Notes under the pieces: generated by a model
The model's database searches: none
What the model was told of the DNA's origin: nothing
What the model saw: the letters and a program-made list of their open reading frames with translations, nothing else
Shown: piece by piece, positions 26,285 to 35,100 of the stretch
Layout: every line of letters begins with the position of its first letter
Position numbering within the stretch: the first letter of the stretch is position 1
Program-made: the position numbers and the translations under genes
DNA from: Burkholderiaceae bacterium
Lineage (GTDB): Bacteria > Pseudomonadota > Gammaproteobacteria > Burkholderiales > Burkholderiaceae_C
DNA length: 64,000 nucleotides
Direction: 5' to 3'
NCBI GenBank assembly: GCA_016790575.1
Contig: JAEUOU010000028.1
Location: 62,001-126,000, forward strand

Positions 26285-27439
26285 TCAGCTTTGCACCAGG
26301 CGTTTGGATTTGGCAATGGACATCAGAATCCCCAGGCACAGGCCCAGTGTCACCATCGCGGTACCGCCATAGCTGATGAAGGGCAATGGGACACCCACCA
26401 CCGGCAGGATGCCGCTGACCATCCCCATGTTGACGAAAGCGTAGGAGAAAAAGATCATCGCGACCGCACCCGCCAGCAAGCGCGAAAAAAGGGTCGGCGC
26501 CTCCAGAGCAATCGTCAATGCCCGGACCACCAGGAAGATGAACAGGCCGATCAGCACCAGATTGCCCGCCAGTCCGAATTCCTCCGAATAGGCCGCAAAA
26601 ATGAAATCGGTCGTACGCTCGGGAATGAACTCCAAGTGGGTCTGGGTACCTTGCATCAGCCCCTTGCCCAGCATTCCACCAGAGCCAATGGCGATCATGC
26701 CCTGGATGATATGAAAGCCCTTGCCCAGGGGATCACGCGTGGGATCGAGCAGCGTGCAGACACGGTTCTGCTGGTACTCCCGCAATACGGGCCAGCGAAC
26801 GCCTTCGGCGCAGATCGAAGGCTCAAAGGCCACCAGAAGACCGATTCCCAACAGTCCCAGCACCACAGGGGGTATCACCAGGCGCCAACTGAGTCCGGCA
26901 AAAAATATCACCGACAGCCCGGCGCCGAGCACCAGCAGCGACGTTCCCAGGTCGGGCTGTTTCATGATCAAGGCCACCGGGACCGCCAGCAGCATCCCGG
27001 CCACCGCAAAATCCAGCGGCCTGAGCTGCCCCTCGCGCTTCTGGAACCACCAGGCCAGCACCAGTGGCACCGCAATTTTCAGGATCTCGCTGGGCTGTAT
27101 GACGACGCCGATGTTGACCCAGCGTTTGGCCCCCTTCTTGGAGATGCCGAAAAGCACCACGGCGATCAGCAAAGCAACGCCCAGGGCGTACAGCGGCACC
27201 GCCAAGGTCATCAGGCGCTGAGGCGGGATCTGTGCCACCACAAACATCACCAGCGCGGCAATGAGCATGTTGCGGCCATGATCGACGAAGCGGGTCCCGT
27301 GGTCGTAGCCCGCCGAATACATGATCAGCAGGCCCGTGCAGCACAGCGCGAAGACAACGAAGGCCAGCGGGCCGTCATAGCCGCGCAAATGCGGGGCCAG
27401 CCGCTGCCAGAGAGACGGTTTGTCGATCACGATGGGCAT
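26285..27439 (-). CDS. rodA: Peptidoglycan glycosyltransferase RodA (MrdB)
   Basis: RodA is the SEDS-family glycan polymerase of the elongasome, working with PBP2 and MreBCD. The 384-residue protein has about ten membrane segments and the SEDS landmarks GAKRWVNIGVVIQPSEILK, KQPDLGTSLLVL, the periplasmic loop GKGLMQGTQTHLEFIPERTTDFIFAAYSEEFGL and the C-terminal GMVSGILPVVGVPLPFISYGGTAMV. ATG 27439 is chosen. The other elongasome genes (mreBCD, mrdA) normally upstream are not here: the neighbour is the divergent yqiA. Confidence 0.95.
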   Translation of the reverse strand: MPIVIDKPSLWQRLAPHLRGYDGPLAFVVFALCCTGLLIMYSAGYDHGTRFVDHGRNMLIAALVMFVVAQIPPQRLMTLAVPLYALGVALLIAVVLFGISKKGAKRWVNIGVVIQPSEILKIAVPLVLAWWFQKREGQLRPLDFAVAGMLLAVPVALIMKQPDLGTSLLVLGAGLSVIFFAGLSWRLVIPPVVLGLLGIGLLVAFEPSICAEGVRWPVLREYQQNRVCTLLDPTRDPLGKGFHIIQGMIAIGSGGMLGKGLMQGTQTHLEFIPERTTDFIFAAYSEEFGLAGNLVLIGLFIFLVVRALTIALEAPTLFSRLLAGAVAMIFFSYAFVNMGMVSGILPVVGVPLPFISYGGTAMVTLGLCLGILMSIAKSKRLVQS

Positions 27440-27486
27440 TCCCGATTATCCTGCGCCAGCGCTCCGGTCGCGCCTATCATGGACCC

Positions 27487-28068
27487 ATGCGCACCACCCA
27501 CCTGCTGTATCTGCACGGATTTCGCTCCTCGCCCCAGTCGATGAAAGCGCTCAAAGTCGGGCAACGGGTCCGCGAGACCCACCCCGAAGTGGTCTGGTCG
27601 TGTCCGCAACTGCCCCCGTCGCCGCAAGCGGCGATGGCCGGCGTACTCAGCGGGATTGCCACCTGGCCCAGGGAAACGATGGCAGTGATCGGCTCGTCCT
27701 TGGGCGGGTTCTACGCCGCCTGGGTCGCCCGTCAGACCGGCTGCCGGGCAGTGCTGCTGAACCCGGCGGTTCACCCGGCACGCGATCTGGCACGACATAT
27801 CGGCGAGCAGACAGCGTGGCACAACAGCAAGGAGCGCTTCTCTTTCATGCCAGAGTATGTGGACGAACTGCGTTCGCTCGAGGCCGCCGCGGACCCCGAC
27901 CCGCAACGGATTTTCCTGGTGGCTGCACAGGGCGATGAAGTACTGGACTGGCGCGAGATGGTCGCGCGCCACCCCTCAGCCCGCCGCAAGTTGCTGGCTG
28001 GCAGCGATCATGCGCTGTCCGATTTCGACGACCATATCGACGACGTGCTGGAGTTCCTGGACTTGTGA
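27487..28068 (+). CDS. YqiA-family alpha/beta-hydrolase (esterase)
   Basis: The 193-residue product is a compact alpha/beta hydrolase. LLYLHGFRSSPQSMKA gives the oxyanion-side motif, GSSLGGFYA the nucleophile elbow with the catalytic Ser, VAAQGDEVLDWREM the acidic residue and GSDHALSDF the catalytic His. It matches E. coli YqiA, an esterase of uncertain physiological substrate. It is divergent from rodA and 39 bp upstream of the RNase II gene, likely one transcript. Confidence 0.9.
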   Translation: MRTTHLLYLHGFRSSPQSMKALKVGQRVRETHPEVVWSCPQLPPSPQAAMAGVLSGIATWPRETMAVIGSSLGGFYAAWVARQTGCRAVLLNPAVHPARDLARHIGEQTAWHNSKERFSFMPEYVDELRSLEAAADPDPQRIFLVAAQGDEVLDWREMVARHPSARRKLLAGSDHALSDFDDHIDDVLEFLDL

Positions 28069-28107
28069 TGACCGGCGCGGTAACGGCCCCATGGGACAAT
28101 CCTGGTC

Positions 28108-30165
28108 ATGTATGTATTGTTTGAAGAAGCCGGGAAATTTCACGCCGGACGGGTGCTGTCGGAGGCCGACAGCAGCGCCCAGGTCGAGCTCGACAGTGGC
28201 AAACGGGTCAAAGTCAAGGCGGCGAATCTGCTGCTGCGGTTTGAAAAGCCGGCGCCGGCCGAACTGCTGACGCAGGCGCGTCAGGCTGCTGCGGAAGTCG
28301 AGCTGTCACTGGCCTGGGAATGCGCTCCACAGGAGGAGTTCGGATTCGCGGAACTGGCGCGCGACTACTTTGGCTCGACCGCTACGGCTACCGAGCAGGC
28401 GGCAGCGCTGCTGTGCCTTTTTGAGGCGCCACACTACTTCCGACGCGCCGGCAAGGGTCGGTTCCGCAAAGCTCCGGCCGAAATCGTGCAGCAAGCGCTG
28501 GCCGCCATAGAAAAGCGGCGCCTTGTCGCCCAGCAGGTCAGCGAATGGGCCGGCGCGCTGGCCGCCGGCACGTGCCCGGGCCCGGTACGCGAGCAGCTGT
28601 TCCGCATCCTGTTCCGTCCGGACAAGAACGCGCCCGAATACAAGGCCGTCGTGGAAGCCAGTCGTGCTACCCAGACGGCACCGCTGGCTCTGCTGCAGCG
28701 CGCTGGCGCCATCACATCGGCCTACGCTTTTCACTGGCAGCGCTTCCTGTTCGAGTTTTTCCCGCGTGGCGTCGGCTTTGCGCCGATGCAGGCGCCCGCG
28801 ATCACTGAGGAACTGCCTCTGGCACCGGTGCAGGCCTATTCGATCGATGACTCCCACACCACGGAAATCGACGACGCCCTTTCGGTTCAGGGCCTGGGCA
28901 GCGGCACGGTGCTGCTCGGCATACACATTGCCGCGCCAGCCTTGGCCATTGCGGCCGGCAGCCCCATCGACCTTGTCTGTCGCCAGCGCCTGTCGACGGT
29001 TTACATGCCGGGCTACAAAATCACCATGTTGCCCGACGAGGTGGTTCAGGAATACACCCTTTCCGAGGGGCGCGCCGTCCCTGCGCTGTCGCTGTATGTC
29101 ACCCTGGATGAAGCCACTCTCGAAATCACGGGATCGGAAACCCGCATCGAACGGGTGCCGATCGCGGCCAATCTGCGCCACGACCAGCTGGACGCGGTGG
29201 TAACAGCCGAATGGCTCGAAAATCCGCGCTTTGAGCATGAAAACGGTCAATACCCAGCGCAAATAGGTCGCGAAACGCTATCTTTTTTATACCGTCTGGC
29301 ACAATCCCTGAAGGCCCGCCGCGAAGCGGTCCGCGGCAAGCCCGAGACGTTCAACCGCCCTGATTACACCTTCCGCCTTGAAGGCAATGAAGGCGAGCCC
29401 ACGGGTGAAGAGACCGTACGCATCACCACCCGCCGGCGCGGTGAACCGCTGGACCTGATCGTCGCCGAGGCCATGATCCTGGCCAACAGCACTTGGGGCA
29501 ACTGGATGGCGGAGCTCGGGGTGCCGGCCATCTATCGCAGTCAGGCCAGTCTGGCACCGGGCGTGAAGGTGCGCATGGGAACCAAGGCGTTGCCACATGC
29601 TGGCATTGGCGTCAGGAGCTACGCCTGGAGCACATCGCCCCTGCGCCGCTACACCGACCTGGTCAACCAGTGGCAGATACTTGCCTGCGTGCGTCATGGC
29701 CGGGCGGCAGCGCTCGCAGCGCCCTTCAAGCCCAAGGATGCCGAGCTCTTTTCGATCATCAGCGCTTTCGACGCGGCCTACACCGCCTACAACGCCTACC
29801 AGGCGGCGATGGAGCGCTTCTGGACGCTCAAATATGTGCAGCAGCAGGGTATTCGCGAACTGGATGCCAGCCTCGTCCGCGAGGCGCCCGGTGGTGCCTG
29901 GCTGGTCCGCGCCGATACGCTTCCACTCGTCTTTCCGGTGCTCGGCGGTCAGAACCTTTCGCGGGGCGCCCGGGTGCGGGTGCAGCTGGGTGCGGCCGAC
30001 GAGATCGCGCTGGACCTGTCCGGCACGGTCGTGGCCCTGCTGGACCATCCGATCGCTGCCGAGACGGGCGAAAGTGGCGAGGACGACGAGGTCGCCGGAC
30101 CGCTGGCCATTGCCGTCGACTTGGACGAGGCACCGGTGCCACCGCAGGATAATCCGGCCCCGTGA
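28108..30165 (+). CDS. rnb: RNase II family exoribonuclease (RNB domain)
   Basis: This 3'-5' exoribonuclease has 685 residues. The RNB core starts after residue 240 with the catalytic acidic motif SIDDSHTTEIDDALSV, followed by YMPGYKITMLPDEVV, KPETFNRPDYTF and the conserved arginine region YAWSTSPLRRYTDLVNQWQ. An OB-fold S1-like tail follows. The N-terminus (MYVLFEEAGKFHAGRVLSE) is the type found in beta- and some gammaproteobacteria rather than E. coli RNase II. Residues 377-395 are encoded by dispersed-repeat copy F, in frame, in a loop just before the conserved RRL-type helix. Its TGA overlaps the next gene's GTG. Confidence 0.9.
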   Translation: MYVLFEEAGKFHAGRVLSEADSSAQVELDSGKRVKVKAANLLLRFEKPAPAELLTQARQAAAEVELSLAWECAPQEEFGFAELARDYFGSTATATEQAAALLCLFEAPHYFRRAGKGRFRKAPAEIVQQALAAIEKRRLVAQQVSEWAGALAAGTCPGPVREQLFRILFRPDKNAPEYKAVVEASRATQTAPLALLQRAGAITSAYAFHWQRFLFEFFPRGVGFAPMQAPAITEELPLAPVQAYSIDDSHTTEIDDALSVQGLGSGTVLLGIHIAAPALAIAAGSPIDLVCRQRLSTVYMPGYKITMLPDEVVQEYTLSEGRAVPALSLYVTLDEATLEITGSETRIERVPIAANLRHDQLDAVVTAEWLENPRFEHENGQYPAQIGRETLSFLYRLAQSLKARREAVRGKPETFNRPDYTFRLEGNEGEPTGEETVRITTRRRGEPLDLIVAEAMILANSTWGNWMAELGVPAIYRSQASLAPGVKVRMGTKALPHAGIGVRSYAWSTSPLRRYTDLVNQWQILACVRHGRAAALAAPFKPKDAELFSIISAFDAAYTAYNAYQAAMERFWTLKYVQQQGIRELDASLVREAPGGAWLVRADTLPLVFPVLGGQNLSRGARVRVQLGAADEIALDLSGTVVALLDHPIAAETGESGEDDEVAGPLAIAVDLDEAPVPPQDNPAP
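29239..29288 (-). repeat. Dispersed 29-bp-core repeat, copy F, inside the RNase II gene
   Basis: On the minus strand the core AGCG-N6-GACC-N5-GCGCTGGGTA runs 29279 to 29251, with flanks ATTGACCGTTTTCATG that also match copy D. It is translated in the antisense direction as part of residues 377-395 of RNase II, without a stop codon. Confidence 0.85.
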
Positions 30166-31028
30166 TCGTGCGAACTTTTCTCGGCCGCTTGAGCACCCTG
30201 CAGTGGGCGTTGACGTTTTCGGTTGCCCTCCATGCCGTGCTGCTGACGATCCGTTTCGTCGATCCGGAGGGCTTCAACCGGGTTTTTCAGGACACCCCGC
30301 TGGAGGTCATCCTCGTCAATGCCCAGACCCGGGAACGTCCCGAAAAGGCGCAAGCCATTGCCCAGGCCTCGCTGGCCGGAGGCGGTGACGCCGAGCGGGG
30401 TCGTGCGACAACGCCGTTACCCCCATCGGTGCAGCTGGAGGCGGGTGATTCCTTCGAGGACATGCAGCGCCGCATTGACGCCCTGCAGGAACAGCAGATG
30501 ACCATGCTGGCCGACATCCGCCGTGAGCTGGCAACCCTGCCCCGTCAGGACGAACGCAAGAATCAGGAGAATCCCCAGGCCCAGGCGACCGAAGACAAGC
30601 GCCGGCAGCTTCAGAAAATGCTGGCCGAGATCGAGCGCCGCATCAACGAGGAGAATGCGCGGCCCAAGCGGCGCTACATCAGCCCGGCGACGCGCGAGGA
30701 GGTCTACGCCGTCTACTACGACAGCCTGCGTCGCAAGATCGAAGAGCGGGGAACCGAACAGTTTCCCGAGACCGCCGGCAGAAAACTCTACGGCGAGCTC
30801 ACCATGATCGTGACCGTCAACCACGATGGGCGGGTGCTGGAAACCGAGGTGGTGGAGTCTTCAGGCAGCAAAACACTGGATCGGCGCGCCCAGGCTATCG
30901 CGCGGGGTGCAGCGCCATTTGGTCCGTTCAATGCCGCCATGCGCCGCCGGGCAGACCAGATTGTGGTGGTGTCACGATTCAAGTTCACCCGGGATGACAC
31001 CCTCGAAACCCGGCTGACATCCCGTTAA
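30162..31028 (+). CDS. TonB-family energy transducer-like protein
   Basis: The 288-residue product has one N-terminal membrane helix (ALTFSVALHAVLLTIRFV), a periplasmic coiled-coil-rich stretch between residues 90 and 180, and a C-terminal TonB-like domain ending in SRFKFTRDDTLETRLTSR. YYDSLRRKIEERGTEQFP and MIVTVNHDGRVLETEVVESSG are typical TonB C-terminal blocks. The proline-rich region normally used to span the periplasm is short. There are no exbBD genes nearby. The GTG at 30162 overlaps the RNase II stop; aroE follows 20 bp later. Confidence 0.8.
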   Translation: MIVRTFLGRLSTLQWALTFSVALHAVLLTIRFVDPEGFNRVFQDTPLEVILVNAQTRERPEKAQAIAQASLAGGGDAERGRATTPLPPSVQLEAGDSFEDMQRRIDALQEQQMTMLADIRRELATLPRQDERKNQENPQAQATEDKRRQLQKMLAEIERRINEENARPKRRYISPATREEVYAVYYDSLRRKIEERGTEQFPETAGRKLYGELTMIVTVNHDGRVLETEVVESSGSKTLDRRAQAIARGAAPFGPFNAAMRRRADQIVVVSRFKFTRDDTLETRLTSR

Positions 31029-31048
31029 AAGCCGGTGAGGACGCTTCC

Positions 31049-31897
31049 ATGGATTTCTACTGCGTCATGGGCAACCCGGTGGCACACAGCCGCTCGCCCT
31101 GGATTCACAGCCGGTTCGCCGAACTGACCGGCGAACCGGTACGCTACGACCGCATGCTGGTGCCCCTGGAAGGCTTTGCCCAAGCCATCGGGCAACTTCG
31201 TGCGCACGGTGGCCGCGGCTGCAACATCACGGTGCCTTTCAAACAGGAAGCTGCGGCCCTGGCGGACCAGGCCAGTGCGGCCGTCCGTCTGGCCGGTGCA
31301 GCCAACACGCTGCGATTCGACGCAGATGGCATTCATGCCGACAACACCGACGGGGTCGGTCTGGTTGCGGACATCACCCACAACGCTGGCTTTTCGCTCG
31401 CGGGCCGCTCTGTGCTGCTGATCGGTGCGGGCGGAGCCAGTGCCGGCGTGCTCGGCCCGTTGATCGAAGCGGGCGCTGTGCGCATCACGGTCACCAACCG
31501 CACCCCGGAGAAGGCCAGCATTCTGGTCAGGCGCCATCAGGATCTGGCCGACCAGCGCGGCGCATCGTTGACGGCATGTGCCTTGCAAGACGCGTCATGG
31601 CGCGAGCCATTTGATGTGGTGATCAACGGTACCGCGAGCAGCCTGTCCGGCGGCGCCATTCCGGTTCCCTCACAAGTCCTGCAAACCGGAACCCTCGCCG
31701 TCGACATGATGTACGGACCCCCCGCGCAGGGTTTTCTGTCGTGGGCGCAGCACCATGGCGCCATCGCCCGTGACGGACTGGGCATGCTGGTCGAACAGGC
31801 TGCCGAGGCTTTTGCCATCTGGCGCGGCGTGCGCCCGCCGTCAGGCCAGGTCCTGAGGGAGTTGCGTGCCCTGCTCGAAGGCGCGGCGCTCCCATGA
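31049..31897 (+). CDS. aroE: Shikimate dehydrogenase
   Basis: AroE reduces 3-dehydroshikimate with NADPH in the aromatic pathway. The 282-residue product shows MGNPVAHSRSPWIHSRFAELTG at the substrate site, NITVPFKQEA with the catalytic lysine, NTDGVG with the second catalytic residue, and the nucleotide loop LLIGAGGASAGVL. The ATGA overlap with mtgA shows translational coupling. Unlike aroG it has no visible attenuator. Confidence 0.96.
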   Translation: MDFYCVMGNPVAHSRSPWIHSRFAELTGEPVRYDRMLVPLEGFAQAIGQLRAHGGRGCNITVPFKQEAAALADQASAAVRLAGAANTLRFDADGIHADNTDGVGLVADITHNAGFSLAGRSVLLIGAGGASAGVLGPLIEAGAVRITVTNRTPEKASILVRRHQDLADQRGASLTACALQDASWREPFDVVINGTASSLSGGAIPVPSQVLQTGTLAVDMMYGPPAQGFLSWAQHHGAIARDGLGMLVEQAAEAFAIWRGVRPPSGQVLRELRALLEGAALP

Positions 31898-32646
31898 AGA
31901 CCCGTTCGCCATTGCGCCAGGCCGGATCGGTGACGCTCTGGCTGGTTCTTGCCTTCCTGTCGCTGCAGTTCTTTTTTGTCGGTCGAATCGCGGTCATGGC
32001 GGTCCTCGATCCACAGTCGACGAGCTTTCAACGGTCCGAAGCCTGGCGACTTGCGACCACGGGCAGCTTGCGCTGGCGCCAGCAGTGGGTACCGTATCAC
32101 CAGATTTCGGACTCGCTCAAGCGCGCCGTCATCGCCTCGGAAGACGGTGATTTCACCAACCACGGCGGGGTGGAATGGGGGGCCATCGAACAGGCCTGGC
32201 AAAAAAACAGCCGCGCAGAAGAACAGGCTGCCCGCCGTGCCGCCCAGGCCCGTCCCGGACAGACGGTTCGCTCCGCCAAGCTGGTCGGCGGCTCGACCAT
32301 CACCCAGCAGTTGGCCAAGAATCTGCTGCTTTCCGGCGAGCGCACCCTGCTCCGCAAAGGACAGGAGCTGGTGCTGACACTGGCACTGGAGGCGTTCCTG
32401 CCCAAATCCCGCATCCTGGAGATCTACCTCAACAGTGTTGAATGGGGCGAAGGGGTCTTCGGCGCCGAAGCGGCGGCCAGGCACTATTTCCGCAAGAGCG
32501 CCGCCCAACTGAACCACTGGGAGGCAGCCCGTCTGGCGGTCATGCTGCCCAGGCCGCGTTTTTTCGAAAAGACGCCGAACTCCCCCTATCTGAGCAGCCG
32601 GGCCGGCACCATCGTGGCCCGCATGGGTGACAGCCAGGTTCCGTAA
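31894..32646 (+). CDS. mtgA: Monofunctional biosynthetic peptidoglycan transglycosylase MtgA
   Basis: MtgA is a GT51 glycosyltransferase that polymerises lipid II at the periplasmic face. The 250-residue product has one N-terminal membrane helix (VTLWLVLAFLSLQFFFVG), the catalytic ASEDGDFTNHGGVEW, then GGSTITQQLAKNLLLSGERT, RKGQELVLTLALE and YLNSVEWGEGVFGAEAAARHYF. No penicillin-binding domain follows, so it is monofunctional. Start overlaps the aroE stop. Confidence 0.96.
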   Translation: MKTRSPLRQAGSVTLWLVLAFLSLQFFFVGRIAVMAVLDPQSTSFQRSEAWRLATTGSLRWRQQWVPYHQISDSLKRAVIASEDGDFTNHGGVEWGAIEQAWQKNSRAEEQAARRAAQARPGQTVRSAKLVGGSTITQQLAKNLLLSGERTLLRKGQELVLTLALEAFLPKSRILEIYLNSVEWGEGVFGAEAAARHYFRKSAAQLNHWEAARLAVMLPRPRFFEKTPNSPYLSSRAGTIVARMGDSQVP

Positions 32647-32662
32647 CCTGCACCGTCGTATC

Positions 32663-33283
32663 ATGGCGGCCATGCTGGCCAAACTGATGAGCCTGTTTCT
32701 GCTGGGCCTGATCCGGGTGCTGACCGGCGCCCAGGCCCGTTGGGTGGGATGCCCGCCGAAGGCCGAGCAGCGGATCTACTTTGCCAACCACCAGAGTCAC
32801 GCCGATCTGGTCATGATCTGGGCTGCGTTGCCCCAGGAGCTGCGCAGCATCACCCGCCCGATCGCCGCGCGCGACTATTGGACCCGGACACCGTTCAAGC
32901 AATGGATTACCACCGCCGTGTTCAACGCTGTCTACGTGGAACGCGAACGCAAGGGTGATGAGGACCCGCTGCAGCCGCTGATCGATGCACTGGCCGGGGG
33001 TGATTCCCTCATCATTTTCCCCGAGGGAACCCGCGGCAATCAGGAAGAGCCGCAGCCGTTCAAGGCGGGCTTGTACAACCTGGCGCAGCGCTTTCCCGAC
33101 ATCGTCCTGGTGCCTGCATGGATTGCCAATGTGCAAAGGGTCATGCCCAAGGGCGAGGTGGTGCCGGTGCCGGTGCTGTGCTCCGTTACCTTTGGTGCGC
33201 CGATCCGTCTCGAGTCCGGCGAGGAGCGGCGTGCCTTCCTCGAACGTGCCCGGCTTGCGGTGATGGCGCTGCGGGATGTGTGA
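32663..33283 (+). CDS. 1-acyl-sn-glycerol-3-phosphate acyltransferase-like protein (PlsC family)
   Basis: The product has 206 residues from ATG 32663; nearby starts at 32627 and 32672 are possible. It has the acyltransferase motif NHQSHAD (HX4D) and FPEGTRG, with a membrane segment near the start. PlsC enzymes make phosphatidic acid, the substrate of the CdsA-like gene that begins 12 bp downstream, which supports a phospholipid role. No independent evidence fixes the acyl donor. Confidence 0.85.
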   Translation: MAAMLAKLMSLFLLGLIRVLTGAQARWVGCPPKAEQRIYFANHQSHADLVMIWAALPQELRSITRPIAARDYWTRTPFKQWITTAVFNAVYVERERKGDEDPLQPLIDALAGGDSLIIFPEGTRGNQEEPQPFKAGLYNLAQRFPDIVLVPAWIANVQRVMPKGEVVPVPVLCSVTFGAPIRLESGEERRAFLERARLAVMALRDV

Positions 33284-33295
33284 CGAGGCGACGCG

Positions 33296-34285
33296 ATGAT
33301 CCGCATGCTGCGCGAGTTGACCGCAACCCAGCAGGTCGGGGCGTTGTTCGTGCTCGTCTTTGGACTGCTGACGCTGGCATCCATCGCCCTTTTCCTGCGG
33401 GCGCTGCGGGAACATCCGGAACCGGCGGCGCAGGCGGCGGCACGGTCACGCCAGAGGGAATATGCGGCTTTGATGCGTACCTCCTGGGGCATGGTCACGG
33501 TGTTCTGGCTGGCCTGGGCGACGGGCGATACCATGGCGAGCATCCTGTTCGCCCTTGTTGCGTTTCTGGCTCTGCGCGAATTCATGACCCTGTCGCCCAC
33601 CCGGCGGGGCGACCACCGCAGTCTGGTGCTGGCCTTTTTCGTCGTCTTGCCCCTGCAATTCTGGCTCGCCGGCACACGGCATTTCGATCTTTTCACCGTG
33701 TTCATTCCGGTATACGTCTTCCTTGCGATCCCGGTGGTCAGTGCGATGGCGGACGATCCGCAACGTTTTCTCGAACGCAACGCCAAACTGCAGTGGGGCA
33801 TCATGGTCTGCGTGTACGGGATGAGCCATGTGCCGGCACTGATGCTGCTCGAATTCCCGCGGTGGAAGGATCGGGGCGCTTTCCTGGTCTTTTTCCTGGT
33901 GCTGGTCGTGCAGACCAGCATGGTCGTTCAGCACCTGGTCGGGCGGCGTTGGCCGCGCGCCCCGTTGGCGCCCAACATCAGCAGCAGCTTTCATCTGCGC
34001 AGTTGGCTCATAGGAATCGTCAGTGGCGGTATCGTGGGCGGACTCATTTCCGGCATTACACCCTTCAAGCCAGGCCAGGCGCTGGGGATGGCCTTGATTG
34101 CCTGTATTGCGGGTTCTTTGGGCCATCTGGTGATGAAAGCTTTGCGCAGGGATCGAGGGGTTCCGTTGTGGGGCGCCCAAGGAAGGGGTCTTACCGGTGC
34201 GAGCGGCTTGCTGGTACGGGTGGACGCGCTGTGTTTCGCCGCACCGGTGTTTTTCCACTCGGTTCGTTGGTATTTTGGCCTTTAG
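33296..34285 (+). CDS. Phosphatidate cytidylyltransferase-like membrane protein
   Basis: The 329-residue protein has about eight membrane helices and resembles the YnbB branch of CdsA, which makes CDP-diacylglycerol. The usual C-terminal signature KDxxxxxPGHGGxxDRxDS is degenerate: here it reads VPLWGAQGRGLTGASGLLVRVDALCFAAPVFF, keeping the G-rich loop and an R-x-D. Activity is therefore likely but not certain. It follows the PlsC-like gene by 12 bp, suggesting a two-gene phospholipid unit. Confidence 0.75.
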   Translation: MIRMLRELTATQQVGALFVLVFGLLTLASIALFLRALREHPEPAAQAAARSRQREYAALMRTSWGMVTVFWLAWATGDTMASILFALVAFLALREFMTLSPTRRGDHRSLVLAFFVVLPLQFWLAGTRHFDLFTVFIPVYVFLAIPVVSAMADDPQRFLERNAKLQWGIMVCVYGMSHVPALMLLEFPRWKDRGAFLVFFLVLVVQTSMVVQHLVGRRWPRAPLAPNISSSFHLRSWLIGIVSGGIVGGLISGITPFKPGQALGMALIACIAGSLGHLVMKALRRDRGVPLWGAQGRGLTGASGLLVRVDALCFAAPVFFHSVRWYFGL

Positions 34286-34326
34286 CCACAGCAAAAGGTC
34301 GTCGGATGCTACACTTAATATAGCGA

Positions 34327-34875
34327 ATGCGGATTCTTGGTATTGACCCTGGTCTGCAGACAACCGGTTTCGGCCTGATCGACCGGGAGGGCGCGAACCT
34401 CCGTTATGTGGCCAGCGGCGTTGTCCAGACCACTCGCGAGGAATTGGGCAATCTGCCGGCACGCCTGAAGGTGCTGTACGACGGCATTCGCGAGATCGCC
34501 GAGCGTTACCAGCCCGATGTGGCATCGGTAGAAATTGTGTTTGTCAATGTCAACCCGCAGGCGACGTTGCTGCTCGGCCAGGCCCGAGGAGCCTGTCTGA
34601 CGGCGCTGGTATCGTGTGACCTTCCAGTCGCCGAGTACACCGCGTTGCAGATGAAGCAGGCCGTCACCGGCCACGGTCGGGCGGCCAAAGCGCAGATCCA
34701 GGAGATGGTCCGCCGGTTGCTCGACTTGCCCGGCGTGCCCCGACAGGACGCGGCCGACGCGCTGGGGTTGGCCATTACCCACGCCCACGCCAGCACAGCC
34801 GTTCAGAGACTGGCGTCGGCCGGTGCGCTTGAACGGCGTACCAGCGGCATGTACCGACAACGACGCGTTCGCTGA
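34327..34875 (+). CDS. ruvC: Holliday junction endonuclease RuvC
   Basis: RuvC cuts Holliday junctions after branch migration by RuvAB. The 182-residue product starts [19 protein letters not shown] with the first catalytic Asp, then [21 protein letters not shown] with the Glu, and [14 protein letters not shown] with the C-terminal acidic pair. ruvA and ruvB, often directly downstream, are absent; the next gene is convergent on the other strand. Confidence 0.96.
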   Translation: MRILGIDPGLQTTGFGLIDREGANLRYVASGVVQTTREELGNLPARLKVLYDGIREIAERYQPDVASVEIVFVNVNPQATLLLGQARGACLTALVSCDLPVAEYTALQMKQAVTGHGRAAKAQIQEMVRRLLDLPGVPRQDAADALGLAITHAHASTAVQRLASAGALERRTSGMYRQRRVR

Positions 34876-34906
34876 GCAGGAGCCGGGAATCTGGCTTGGC
34901 CGGCAG

Positions 34907-35083
34907 TCAAGCCAGTCGCTCGAGAATCAACACGCCGAAGAAGCCCAGGGCGGCCAGAACGGTCCATTTGAGAATCACCAGTCCGTACCGGCGATAACGA
35001 GCCTGACCGGTGCCCGCGTAAAACGCGAAACTGACCCCAGCCGCCAGAAGCAGCACCATAAGGAGCCAGCGAAACAACAACAT
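34907..35083 (-). CDS. Tiny two-helix membrane protein between ruvC and lpxC
   Basis: A 58-residue frame, ATG 35083 to TGA 34907, encodes two hydrophobic segments (LLFRWLLMVLLLAAGVSFAF and GLVILKWTVLAALGFFGVLIL) joined by a basic, Arg/Tyr-rich loop, ending LERLA. It starts 17 bp after the lpxC stop on the same strand, so it is probably the last gene of the dcw/lpxC run. I know no function. Confidence 0.65.
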   Translation of the reverse strand: MLLFRWLLMVLLLAAGVSFAFYAGTGQARYRRYGLVILKWTVLAALGFFGVLILERLA

Positions 35084-35100
35084 GGCCGGGGTGCGAGACC

